Origin: Ruminococcus sp. | GTDB lineage: Bacteria; Bacillota; Clostridia; Oscillospirales; Ruminococcaceae | Assembly (NCBI GenBank): GCA_029063695.1 | Contig: JAIDNR010000218.1 | Coordinates: 1-18,534 of the forward strand | Direction: 5' to 3' | Length of the DNA: 18,534 nt | Shown here: piece after piece, positions 1-7,049 of the stretch | Layout: each line of letters begins with the position of its first letter | Position numbering within the stretch: the first letter of the stretch is position 1 | Made by a program: the position numbers and the translations under genes | The notes under the pieces: generated by a model | The model's input: only the letters and a program-made list of their open reading frames with translations | Told to the model about the DNA's origin: nothing | Databases searched by the model: none

Positions 1-54
1 AATAACATCAACAGGAATGAATCCTACAAAATTTCTCTATGGAGGTACATAATT

Positions 55-225
55 ATGGCTTATATTATTTCTGACGAGTGTGTTAGCTGCGGTGCTTGCG
101 AAGCTGAGTGTCCCGTAAGTGCAATTTCAGAGGGCGACGGAAAGTATGTAATTGACGCTGATGCTTGCGTTGAGTGCGGTGCTTGTGCCGGTGTATGTCC
201 TGTCGGTGCACCTGCTGCTGAATAA
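55..225 (+). CDS. 2[4Fe-4S] bacterial ferredoxin
   Basis: This 56-residue acidic protein has two complete CxxCxxCxxxCP motifs. C9, C12, C15 and C19-P20 make up the first, and C38, C41, C44 and C48-P49 the second. This is the classic clostridial 8-Fe ferredoxin, a cytosolic low-potential electron carrier for enzymes such as pyruvate:ferredoxin oxidoreductase and hydrogenase. The two halves (residues 1-28 and 29-56) look like the family's ancestral duplication. The start ATG has a strong GGAGG at 41-45, 9 nt upstream. An intrinsic terminator follows 19 nt after the stop, so the gene ends its transcript. Its promoter must lie at or beyond the left edge. Length and spacing are normal for the family. 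Its specific redox partner cannot be told from the sequence. Confidence 0.96.
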   Translation: MAYIISDECVSCGACEAECPVSAISEGDGKYVIDADACVECGACAGVCPVGAPAAE

Positions 226-243
226 TCAATACACTGAAAGCTT

Positions 244-276
244 ACGGCTGCTGTCTGTGACGGCAGTCGTTTTTTG
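244..276 (+). terminator. Intrinsic terminator after the ferredoxin gene
   Basis: A 12-bp stem with some G-T pairs (ACGGCTGCTGTC with GACGGCAGTCGT, 3-nt loop) runs straight into a T6 run. It lies just upstream of the next promoter and separates the two units. Confidence 0.85.
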
Positions 277-288
277 TTACAGAAATTC

Positions 289-318
289 TTGACAAGAACA
301 TACATTATGTGATATACT
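289..318 (+). promoter_or_regulatory. SigmaA-type promoter of the lipoprotein gene
   Basis: A perfect -35 TTGACA (289-294) and -10 TATACT (313-318) are separated by 18 nt. They sit about 30 nt before the start codon and directly after the ferredoxin terminator. Confidence 0.8.
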
Positions 319-347
319 GTATATATCTTAATTCGGAGGCTATTAAA

Positions 348-944
348 ATGAAGAAAAATAAAATCATATCACTCGCCCTTTTAGCTGTCATGGCTCTTTC
401 TGTCACTGCTAGCTGTTCAGACGATACAAATGTAAGCAATAATTCAACAAGCTCACAAAGCTCAGCAGGTTCGGAAAGTATGCTCTCTCTTAACGGCATT
501 GCACAGAATGAAATATCTGTAAATCTCGCCGAAAATGCAAATGCAAACGATACCACGTTCAGGCTCAACAGAGTTATCGATTCGGGTGCAACAAGCGACG
601 ACGGCAATCCTTATATCTATCTTGATGTAACTATCGCCAACTCAACAGATAATTCCTATGACCTCAGTGTTCTGAATAACTTCTACATTCTTGCAGATGA
701 CAGTGAAATCCACTTTGATATAAAAACTCAGCTTCATGCTACAAAGAATATCGAGAACTATTCCGCAAGTCCTTTCACCATTCCCGCAAACGGTGAATTT
801 TCTGGAATTGTCGGCGGATTCATACTTCCTAAAGATACTCAGAACCTCACTGTATGCTTCTTCCCTACTCAGGACGATAAGAGCAATAAGTCTAATGTTA
901 TCAAAGTAAGCGTATCCGCACAGAACATGGACAAACTCAACTGA
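348..944 (+). CDS. Putative lipoprotein with a DUF4352-like Ig-fold domain
   Basis: This 198-residue protein starts with a lipoprotein-type signal peptide: KKNK, a hydrophobic stretch at residues 6-19, then TAS-C23. A Ser/Asn-rich tether (about 24-55) follows. The remainder is predicted to be beta-rich, with patterns such as YIYLDVTIANSTDNSYDL and a C-terminal IKVSVSAQ strand. This resembles the DUF4352 type of secreted immunoglobulin-like domain, whose function is mostly unknown. I chose the ATG at 348 rather than an in-frame GTG at 309. The ATG has CGGAGG (334-339) 8 nt upstream and begins a proper signal peptide, whereas the GTG falls inside the promoter. It is monocistronic, bounded by its own promoter and a terminator. 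The molecular role is unknown; the family match is from pattern only. Confidence 0.85.
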   Translation: MKKNKIISLALLAVMALSVTASCSDDTNVSNNSTSSQSSAGSESMLSLNGIAQNEISVNLAENANANDTTFRLNRVIDSGATSDDGNPYIYLDVTIANSTDNSYDLSVLNNFYILADDSEIHFDIKTQLHATKNIENYSASPFTIPANGEFSGIVGGFILPKDTQNLTVCFFPTQDDKSNKSNVIKVSVSAQNMDKLN

Positions 945-980
945 AAATCTTATACCAGGTGATATTATGTAATGAAAATA

Positions 981-1015
981 AGCCGTACACAGCATTAAGC
1001 TGTATACGGCTTTTT
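981..1015. terminator. Bidirectional terminator between convergent genes
   Basis: A 13-bp stem (AGCCGTACACAGC with GCTGTATACGGCT, loop ATTAA) is followed by T5 on the plus strand. On the minus strand the single C-A mismatch becomes a G-U pair, so it can also serve the leftward flippase gene, which ends at 1017. Confidence 0.8.
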
Positions 1016-1016
1016 A

Positions 1017-2624
1017 TTATGCGGTCTGCCTTTGCATGGATTTCCTGTATTTCTTTACAGATAACAGCCATAATGAGAATATGTATATAAATCCGCCTGA
1101 AAACACAGCAAATAATATAGCCGAAAAATCACTCATGCCGTATCTTCCGCACAAATCAGATGCAAGGTAAGCCGACGCACCACAGAGAAGTCCTGCATAT
1201 ACAACCGATATAAATGGAGCTATACTGATTGAAATTCCCGTTGATTTTATGTATATGGCAAGCGATACGGCAAGTATCACAACATAACAGACGGAAGTAG
1301 AAACTGCCGCACCATCCGCCCCTATAAACGGTATAAGAACAAGATTTCCGATAAGTTTTATTACAGTTCCAAGAAGCATTATTTTAAGTGGTGCAGATGC
1401 TTTCCCGATAGCCTGAAGCATACTGAACAGCGGAAACGATACGCAAAGGCATACCATACCCGGCATAAGAAGTCTGAGAGAATTTATACATATCTCAGCT
1501 TCATCACTCTGTCTTGCGAAAAGAAACAGCAGTATTTCAGGAGAAAGAACTCCCAGACCAAATGCACATGGTACAGCAATTATTACTGCAGTCAGGAGTG
1601 CCTGTAACGTATGATGTTTTAAAGTCGATTTATCATTCTCCGCCCACGCTTCTGTTATGCATGGCAATATACCCTTGCCAAGCATATTTGTAACGGACGG
1701 CACAAGATTGAATACAGTTAAAGCAATTCCCGCAAATGAACCGTAAATAAAATTGGGAATATCTTCTTCCGCAATTCCCGACGGCATTTTCTGTTCGCAC
1801 CCAAAGTAAGAAATACAGCCGATAATTGTCCACATATCAATAATAGCCGTGAGATTTGTAACAACTGCACTTATTCCTGTAGGCAGTGCAGTTGAAATAA
1901 GTTCACGGGAAATATCACGGCGGCTCATAACTGCACTTTCTTCACCTGTATATCTTTTTCGAAATATACTTATAACTGCAAAAAACAGCATTGCTCCGAT
2001 GGACGAAAGAGTTACACCCAGTATACCTGCTGCGGCTGATAATGCCCTTATATCCGTAATTTCAGGAAAATATGCCATAATTTCCTGACCGTGAGCATTC
2101 ACATATCCGCACAGCCATAATCCTGCCCCAACTTTTACTATACCCTCAACAGCCTGAGAAACTGCCGTGGGATACATATTGCTCATGCCCTCATAATATC
2201 CACGCTCAACCGCCGTAATACACCCGAAAAGTACAGACGGAGCTATCATGGCAACAGCAAGTGCGGATTCCGTACCGCCCGACGAAAAAATACTGAACGG
2301 CTTTGCAAGCAGAAAAACTGCTGCACTTCCTATAAGTCCCAATACCGAAAAAATAAGCATAGCAGTACGACGGATTCTCCTGATATTGTCATACATTCCT
2401 AGAGCCATGCTCTTAGCTGTCATTCTTGCAACAGCGGATGATAAGCCCGTAACAGTCAGGGCATATACAGGCATAAACAGACTGTATGCACAACTGAAAT
2501 AGCTCATTCCCACACCGCCGAGAATATTCGTCAAAGGAATTTTAAATAATGCTCCCAGTGCTTTGGCAACGACAGCCGAGACCATTAAAATAACTGAGCC
2601 TTTTATAAAATTTTGCTTTTTCAA
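1017..2624 (-). CDS. SpoVB/YabM-like polysaccharide/lipid flippase (MOP superfamily)
   Basis: This 535-residue, strongly hydrophobic protein shows about 14 membrane segments, the layout of MurJ/Wzx/SpoVB-type exporters that flip undecaprenyl-linked sugars. The N-terminus (basic KKQNFIKG, then a hydrophobic helix with KALGALFKIPLTNILG) is typical of the SpoVB/YabM/YtgP group of Firmicutes. Its length is close to that of SpoVB (about 518 residues). The start is a TTG: the reverse strand reads GGTGATTTATTG followed by AAA AAG CAA, and no upstream ATG is in frame. The next methionine (M13) would cut into the first helix. In Bacillus a yabM-mazG-yabO cluster exists; here this flippase, mazG and rqcP lie within 6 kb, which supports the YabM/SpoVB assignment. 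The true substrate (peptidoglycan precursor or another lipid-linked glycan) cannot be told. Confidence 0.88.
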   Translation of the reverse strand: MKKQNFIKGSVILMVSAVVAKALGALFKIPLTNILGGVGMSYFSCAYSLFMPVYALTVTGLSSAVARMTAKSMALGMYDNIRRIRRTAMLIFSVLGLIGSAAVFLLAKPFSIFSSGGTESALAVAMIAPSVLFGCITAVERGYYEGMSNMYPTAVSQAVEGIVKVGAGLWLCGYVNAHGQEIMAYFPEITDIRALSAAAGILGVTLSSIGAMLFFAVISIFRKRYTGEESAVMSRRDISRELISTALPTGISAVVTNLTAIIDMWTIIGCISYFGCEQKMPSGIAEEDIPNFIYGSFAGIALTVFNLVPSVTNMLGKGILPCITEAWAENDKSTLKHHTLQALLTAVIIAVPCAFGLGVLSPEILLFLFARQSDEAEICINSLRLLMPGMVCLCVSFPLFSMLQAIGKASAPLKIMLLGTVIKLIGNLVLIPFIGADGAAVSTSVCYVVILAVSLAIYIKSTGISISIAPFISVVYAGLLCGASAYLASDLCGRYGMSDFSAILFAVFSGGFIYIFSLWLLSVKKYRKSMQRQTA

Positions 2625-2664
2625 TAAATCACCGCTTTACTTTTCATTTTTTTTAATAAATATG

Positions 2665-2693
2665 TTGCAGAATTGAAAAATATGTGTTATAAT
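2665..2693 (+). promoter_or_regulatory. SigmaA promoter with extended -10 for the aminotransferase-trpS unit
   Basis: TTGCAG (2665-2670), a 17-nt spacer and TATAAT (2688-2693) preceded by TGT form a near-consensus extended promoter. The leader is about 55 nt. I saw no T-box or other riboswitch in it, and no convincing leftward promoter for the flippase gene in the same gap. Confidence 0.75.
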
Positions 2694-2752
2694 ATAAGAT
2701 AGCATACAATGCTTAAATTGGTTTAATAATATAACAGAAAGGCTGGTATTAA

Positions 2753-3946
2753 ATGGAATATAAATTTTCCAATAAGGTCAGCGGTCTGAGTGCATCTTCT
2801 ATAAGAGAAATTCTGAAATTCACCTCAGACCCGGAAGTTATTTCTTTTGCTGCCGGAAATCCTGCTCCTGAGGCATTCCCAAAAGAACGTATTGCTGAAA
2901 TTTCCGCAGACCTGCTAAAAAATGACCCTATTCTTGCACTACAGTACAGCATCACCGAAGGATATACTCCGCTCCGTGATTTTCTTAAAGACTGGCTGAA
3001 AAGCAAAAACTGCTTTCACCCTGAATTTGATGACCTGATTATCACATCAGGAGGACAGCAGGCAAATGAACTCTCATGCAAAGTCCTGCTTAATGAGGGC
3101 GATACGCTCCTTTGTGAATCTCCCTGCTTTATAGGCTCACTCAACGCATTCCGTTCATATAATGTAAATCTTGTGGGTGTTGAGATGGACGACGACGGAA
3201 TCAACATTGAAAAACTTGAAAATGAACTAAAAACTCAACCCAATGTAAAAATCCTGTATCTTATACCTAACTTCCAGAACCCTACAGGACGTACAATGTC
3301 GCTTGAAAAACGTAAAGCTGTATATGAACTCGCCTGCCGTTATGACTTCATTATCCTTGAGGACGACCCATACGGCGAACTGAGATTTACAGGCGAAAAT
3401 ATTCCGTCAATCAAGAGCTTTGATACAGAGGGACGAGTTATCTATTCAAGCACCTTCTCAAAACTCATTTCTTCAGGCTTCAGAACAGGCTTTGTTTCCG
3501 CTCCTGCTCCGATTATCCAGAAAATAGTGGTATGCAAGCAGGTTTCGGACGTTCATTCAAATATATGGGCTCAGGTCGTTTCTCACCGCTTTATGACTAC
3601 AGTTGACCGTGAGGCTCATTTCAATAAGCTCCGTGCTATCTACAAAAAGAAAAGCGATTTGATGTGCAGTTACATTGACAGTGAATTTTCCAAAAAAATC
3701 AGCTATATCAAACCTGAGGGCGGATTATTCGTATGGTGTACGCTTCCCGACGACTGCGACATGAATGCTTTCTGCAAAAAGGCTGTTCAAGAATACAAGA
3801 TTGCTATCGTTCCGGGCGATTCATTCAGCATCGACGCAAACGAAACAAGTCACTCTTTCCGTCTCAATTATTCCACTCCCACAGATGAACAGATTAAAAA
3901 GGGAATGGAAATTCTCTCACACATGACAAGAGAAATTCTTGACTGA
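2753..3946 (+). CDS. PLP-dependent class I/II aminotransferase (LysN/Aro8-like)
   Basis: This 397-residue fold-type I aminotransferase has all main motifs in order. They are PNFQNPTG at 172-179 (N176 contacts PLP), EDDPYGEL at 203-210, SSTFSK with the Schiff-base lysine K237, R244 in SGFR, and a C-terminal FRLNYS whose R370 binds the substrate carboxylate. The sequence style (SFAAGNPAPEAFP near the N-terminus, GGQQANEL) is that of the 2-aminoadipate/aromatic aminotransferase group often annotated LysN or MocR-like without the HTH domain. It transfers amino groups between an amino acid and a 2-oxoacid in the cytosol; the physiological substrate is open. GAAAGG (2737-2742) lies 10 nt before the ATG. 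It is probably the first gene of a unit with the 170-residue protein (37-nt gap) and trpS. Confidence 0.92.
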   Translation: MEYKFSNKVSGLSASSIREILKFTSDPEVISFAAGNPAPEAFPKERIAEISADLLKNDPILALQYSITEGYTPLRDFLKDWLKSKNCFHPEFDDLIITSGGQQANELSCKVLLNEGDTLLCESPCFIGSLNAFRSYNVNLVGVEMDDDGINIEKLENELKTQPNVKILYLIPNFQNPTGRTMSLEKRKAVYELACRYDFIILEDDPYGELRFTGENIPSIKSFDTEGRVIYSSTFSKLISSGFRTGFVSAPAPIIQKIVVCKQVSDVHSNIWAQVVSHRFMTTVDREAHFNKLRAIYKKKSDLMCSYIDSEFSKKISYIKPEGGLFVWCTLPDDCDMNAFCKKAVQEYKIAIVPGDSFSIDANETSHSFRLNYSTPTDEQIKKGMEILSHMTREILD

Positions 3947-3983
3947 TATATTTATAATCTTATTTTGAAAGGAACTTTTAACT

Positions 3984-4496
3984 ATGGCTACTACAGACAG
4001 ATACCCCGTTACACAGAAATACCTGATGACAAGAAGTCAGGCACTTAACTTCCCTATTTCATTCTTTCAGGGAGATTTCAAGAAAAATGATGTTTATGGC
4101 ATTGTAATTGATATTCCTATGCCCAACAACGTACTTACAACAATGGTATGCTTCATCAACGGTGCAGCTAACCTCTATTTCAACAATGGTGGTGAATATA
4201 CAGGAGCTTCACAGAAATACAGAAATCTTGTTCAGGCTGCACACAATCTTGTTGCAAATACAGGAATACTCCTTAAAAAGAGTGAAAAAACAACACAGTT
4301 TGACCTTCCGAGGGGAAAGGTGCATAATGTATTCCTGCTCACAAAAGGCGGAATATACAAGACAGAGTTCCGTCCCGGCGTTATTCCTGATACAGAACCC
4401 GAAAAGCGTACCGTTTATGTACTCTATCAGCGTGTTCTCAATGAACTCAGAAACTGCCAGCTTAAAGATGCTGCCGCTGCACGTAAAAACAGATAA
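3984..4496 (+). CDS. Conserved-looking hypothetical protein upstream of trpS
   Basis: This 170-residue soluble protein has no signal peptide or membrane segment, and I do not recognise its family. It looks alpha/beta: strands around VYGIVIDIPMP and TTMVCFING (37-60), a helix near QKYRNLVQAAHNLV, a central FDLPRGKVHNVFLLTKGGIYKT segment (107-128), and a charged C-terminal helix ending in DAAAARKNR. The ATG is preceded by GAAAGGA (3967-3973). It lies 37 nt after the aminotransferase gene and 23 nt before trpS, with no terminator visible in either gap, so it is likely co-transcribed with both. Nothing in the sequence shows catalytic residues. Its location suggests a housekeeping role, but this is inference only. 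Confidence 0.8.
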   Translation: MATTDRYPVTQKYLMTRSQALNFPISFFQGDFKKNDVYGIVIDIPMPNNVLTTMVCFINGAANLYFNNGGEYTGASQKYRNLVQAAHNLVANTGILLKKSEKTTQFDLPRGKVHNVFLLTKGGIYKTEFRPGVIPDTEPEKRTVYVLYQRVLNELRNCQLKDAAAARKNR

Positions 4497-4519
4497 TTTT
4501 ACAAGGAGCATTATACTAA

Positions 4520-5518
4520 ATGGAAGATAAAAAACTTATTTTCAGCGGTATTCAGCCTACAGGCACTTTCACTCTCGGTAACTATCTCGGTGCTGTACGC
4601 AACTGGGGACCGCTTCAGGACGAATATAACTGCATATACTGTGTGGTTGATATGCACGCTATCACCGTCCGTCAGGAGCCTGCAAAACTGAGACAGAATA
4701 CACTCAATTCCTATGCACTTCTTATGGCTTGTGGTATTGACGTTGAGAAGTCCATACTGTTCATTCAGAGTCATGTTAAGACTCATGCTGAGCTTAACTG
4801 GATTCTTTGCTGTAATACTCAGTTCGGCGAACTCTCACGTATGACGCAGTTCAAGGACAAGAGCAAGCGTCACCCCGACGATATAAATGCAGGTCTCTTT
4901 ACATATCCGTCTCTTATGGCTGCCGATATTCTTGCATATAATGCTGATTTAGTCCCCGTGGGCGTTGACCAAAAGCAGCATCTCGAACTTGCAAGAAATA
5001 TCGCTCAGCGATTCAATCAGCGTTACGGCGATTTCTTTACAGTTCCCGAACCGTATATCGCAGAAGTCGGTGCAAAGATTATGTCATTGCAGGAACCGAC
5101 AAAGAAAATGTCAAAATCTGATGACAACCCGAATGCCGTTATCCTGATTCTTGATGATAAGGATACAATTATCCGAAAATTCAAACGTGCTGTAACTGAC
5201 AGCGAATCCGAAATAGTTTACCGTGAAGGCAAGGACGGAATAAATAATCTCATGACTATCTATTCCACAGTTACAGGAAAAAGCTTTTCCGAAATCGAAT
5301 CGGAATTTGCAGGTAAAGGCTATGGCGACTTCAAACTTGCTGTAGGCGAGGCTGTTGCAGACCACCTTGAACCCGTCCGCACTGAATTTGCCAGATTAAG
5401 TCAGGATAAGGCGTATCTTAAAGAATGCTATACAGCAGGTGCTGAAAAGGCTCTCCGCTATTCACAGCGTACATTGTCCAAAGTTTACCGCAAAGTCGGC
5501 TTTGTTGACAAAGGTTAA
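4520..5518 (+). CDS. trpS: Tryptophanyl-tRNA synthetase
   Basis: This 332-residue class Ic synthetase charges tRNA-Trp with tryptophan using ATP. The N-terminus FSGIQPTGTFTLGNYLGA (8-25) carries the TrpRS form of the HIGH motif (TLGNYLG). VPVGVDQKQHLELAR (145-159) is the conserved substrate and dimer region, and KMSKS is at 196-200, followed by DDNPN. Its length is normal for bacterial TrpRS. AAGGAG (4503-4508) lies 11 nt before the ATG. The gene is embedded in a unit with the preceding unknown gene (23 nt). I found no T-box leader, which regulates many Firmicute trpS genes, so expression probably follows the upstream promoter at 2665. The 121-nt gap after it holds an inverted repeat but no clear T-tailed terminator. 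Confidence 0.97.
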   Translation: MEDKKLIFSGIQPTGTFTLGNYLGAVRNWGPLQDEYNCIYCVVDMHAITVRQEPAKLRQNTLNSYALLMACGIDVEKSILFIQSHVKTHAELNWILCCNTQFGELSRMTQFKDKSKRHPDDINAGLFTYPSLMAADILAYNADLVPVGVDQKQHLELARNIAQRFNQRYGDFFTVPEPYIAEVGAKIMSLQEPTKKMSKSDDNPNAVILILDDKDTIIRKFKRAVTDSESEIVYREGKDGINNLMTIYSTVTGKSFSEIESEFAGKGYGDFKLAVGEAVADHLEPVRTEFARLSQDKAYLKECYTAGAEKALRYSQRTLSKVYRKVGFVDKG

Positions 5519-5556
5519 TCGTAAAAATACACAAATATAACAGCAAATTTTATCTT

Positions 5557-5608
5557 AATTCCGCAAAAAGCACGAATTTTCAAAAACATCTTGCTTTTTG
5601 TCGGAATT
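5557..5608. repeat. Inverted repeat between trpS and mazG
   Basis: The arms AATTCCGCAAAAAGCA (5557-5572) and TGCTTTTTGTCGGAATT (5592-5608) pair along 16 bp with one bulged T, around a 19-nt loop. No T-run follows the right arm. The inner part of the left arm, AAAAAGCAC (5565-5573), can also pair with GTGCTTTTT (5628-5636), just before the mazG start. Whether it is a weak terminator, an mRNA stabiliser or a regulatory switch cannot be decided. Confidence 0.6.
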
Positions 5609-5639
5609 TGGAGTATCATAAAAGGAGTGCTTTTTTCTT

Positions 5640-6461
5640 ATGGTTGAATATCAGCAGAAAAATAAATATTCTATCAGCGATTTGCTTGATATTGTTAAAT
5701 TGCTGCGTGGCGAAGGCGGCTGTCCATGGGATATGGTGCAGACTCATGAATCCATAAAAAATGACTTCCTTGAAGAAACATATGAGGTCATTGAAGCTAT
5801 TGACTGCAAAGACTCTGCCATGCTCCGTGAAGAACTCGGAGACGTACTTTTACAGGTTGTGTTTCATACAAGAATTGAGGAAGAAGAATCAGCATTCAAT
5901 TTTGACGATGTGTGCGATGAAGTGTGCAAAAAGCTTATTGTCCGTCACCCGCACGTTTTCGGAGATGTGAAAGCCGATGATGCAGATGAAGTTCTTAAAA
6001 ACTGGGACGCAATAAAAATGGAAACAAAAGGACAGGAAACATATACTGATACGCTTACAAGTATTGCAAAGCCTCTTCCCGCACTCATGAGGGCTCAGAA
6101 AGTCGGCAAGCGTGCTATGCGTGCAGGTATGGACTTCAGGTGTGCCGATGATGCCATTGCCTGTATCGCAAATGAAAAGGCAGAACTTGATAAAGCTGTT
6201 GCAAACGGCGATAAGCAGAATATTGAAGAAGAAATCGGAGATTTGCTTTTCTCCTGCGTAAATGCCGCACGTCATCTCGGCGTTGATGCTGAAATGGCAC
6301 TTAAATCTTCAACCGAAAAATTCATAAAGCGTTTTGCACTCACTGAGAAACTTACAAAGGCTGAAAATCTTGACATGAAAAGCCTTTCAATTGAAGAGCT
6401 TGACGTTTACTGGGAAAAAGCTAAAAATATTATCAATACGGAGGAAAATAAAAATGACTAA
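5640..6461 (+). CDS. mazG: Nucleoside triphosphate pyrophosphohydrolase MazG
   Basis: This 273-residue all-alpha NTP-PPase has the usual two tandem MazG domains. Domain 1 (about 14-125) has GGCPWD (26-31), the metal-binding EETYE (45-49) and EELGD (64-68), and the conserved RHPHVFGD (102-109). Domain 2 (about 145-235) repeats the pattern with NEKAELDKA (178-186) and EEEIGDLL (196-203). The enzyme cleaves NTPs to NMP and pyrophosphate, clearing damaged nucleotides or tuning the nucleotide pool. AAAGGAG (5621-5627) is the ribosome binding site. The stop codon overlaps the HU start by 8 nt (ATGACTAA), so the two are translationally coupled. In Bacillus the equivalent (yabN) precedes yabO, as here apart from the inserted HU gene. 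Confidence 0.96.
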   Translation: MVEYQQKNKYSISDLLDIVKLLRGEGGCPWDMVQTHESIKNDFLEETYEVIEAIDCKDSAMLREELGDVLLQVVFHTRIEEEESAFNFDDVCDEVCKKLIVRHPHVFGDVKADDADEVLKNWDAIKMETKGQETYTDTLTSIAKPLPALMRAQKVGKRAMRAGMDFRCADDAIACIANEKAELDKAVANGDKQNIEEEIGDLLFSCVNAARHLGVDAEMALKSSTEKFIKRFALTEKLTKAENLDMKSLSIEELDVYWEKAKNIINTEENKND

Positions 6462-6729
6462 ATCAGAACTTATCAATGCTATTGCAGATAAAGCTAACTG
6501 CTCAAAGAAAGATGCTTCATCGATTTTGGAATCTGTAATCACTTCCATTGAGGAAGCACTCGTAAACGGCGAAAAGGTTTCAATCACAGGATTCGGAACT
6601 TTTGAAGTCCGTGAAAGAAAAGAAAAGACCTGCACAAATCCCAGAACAGGTGAAAAAATGGTTTGTCCACCAAGCAAGGCTGCTGCTTTCAAAGCAGGCA
6701 AGTCACTTAAGGACGCTGTAAATAAGTAA
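6454..6729 (+). CDS. HU family DNA-binding protein
   Basis: This 91-residue HU/IHF-family protein is a small basic dimer that bends and compacts DNA. It shows MTKSELINAIADKANCSKK at the N-terminus, the core GFGTFEVRER (46-55), and the arm tip with NPRTGE, whose proline intercalates between base pairs. It ends in the typical KAGKSLKDAVNK. Its length is exactly that of HU. Three cysteines (C16, C60, C71) are uncommon among HU proteins but not disabling. I chose the ATG at 6454, with GGAGG at 6441-6445 inside mazG, instead of any upstream in-frame start, because the family begins there. It is coupled to mazG by overlap, and an intrinsic terminator follows six nucleotides after its stop. Confidence 0.95.
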   Translation: MTKSELINAIADKANCSKKDASSILESVITSIEEALVNGEKVSITGFGTFEVRERKEKTCTNPRTGEKMVCPPSKAAAFKAGKSLKDAVNK

Positions 6730-6734
6730 TCTTT

Positions 6735-6764
6735 TCGGGGCAGGTTATCCTGCTCCGATTTTTT
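6735..6764 (+). terminator. Intrinsic terminator between HU and rqcP
   Basis: CGGGGCAGG pairs with CCTGCTCCG (one G-T pair, loop TTAT), followed by a T6 run at 6759-6764. The rqcP ribosome binding site AAAGGAG begins directly after the T-run. rqcP expression therefore requires read-through, unless a promoter I do not see exists. Confidence 0.75.
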
Positions 6765-6777
6765 AAAGGAGATTTTT

Positions 6778-7020
6778 ATGAGACTTGACAAATATCTTAA
6801 AGTAACAAGATTAATCAAACGCCGTACTGTCGCAAATGATGCGTGCGATGCAGAAAAAATCGTCGTAAACGGCAAAACTGCACGTGCATCGTATGATGTA
6901 AAAGTCGGCGATATTATTGAAATAAACATGGGAACTCGTCCGCTTAAAGTGAAAGTTCTCAATGTCACGGAATATGCAACAAAAGAAAACGCAGCCGATA
7001 ACTATATGGTTATAGAATAA
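6778..7020 (+). CDS. rqcP: RqcP (YabO) S4-domain ribosome-associated quality-control protein
   Basis: This 80-residue protein is essentially one S4 RNA-binding domain: MRLDKYLKVTRLIKRRTVAN at the start, then IVVNGKTARASYDVKVGDIIEI (28-49). This matches the RqcP/YabO family, which stabilises peptidyl-tRNA on the obstructed 50S subunit and works with RqcH in adding alanine tails to stalled nascent chains. Its length is close to B. subtilis YabO (86 residues). AAAGGAG (6765-6771) lies 6 nt before the ATG. Context supports the call: mazG lies upstream, as in the Bacillus yabN-yabO order. The sporulation genes yabP and yabQ, which follow yabO in spore formers, are absent here, and a terminator follows at once. 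The related HslR branch is less likely given length and context. Confidence 0.92.
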   Translation: MRLDKYLKVTRLIKRRTVANDACDAEKIVVNGKTARASYDVKVGDIIEINMGTRPLKVKVLNVTEYATKENAADNYMVIE

Positions 7021-7022
7021 GC

Positions 7023-7048
7023 AAATCCCCGAAAATTCGGGGATTTTT
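7023..7048. terminator. Bidirectional terminator after rqcP and the AraC-type gene
   Basis: AAATCCCCGAA and TTCGGGGATTT form a perfect stem around an AA loop, followed by T5 on the plus strand. It separates convergent rqcP and the regulator gene. An almost identical hairpin recurs at 8019-8044. Confidence 0.85.
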
Positions 7049-7049
7049 C

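Noticed and set aside
3939..3958. TTGACT and TATAAT motifs just after the aminotransferase gene
   Set aside because: The spacing is only 8 nt, too short for a sigmaA promoter.
5591..5619. TTGCTT-17-TATCAT promoter-like pair before mazG
   Set aside because: Transcription would begin at about 5626, inside or after the ribosome binding site, leaving mazG without it.
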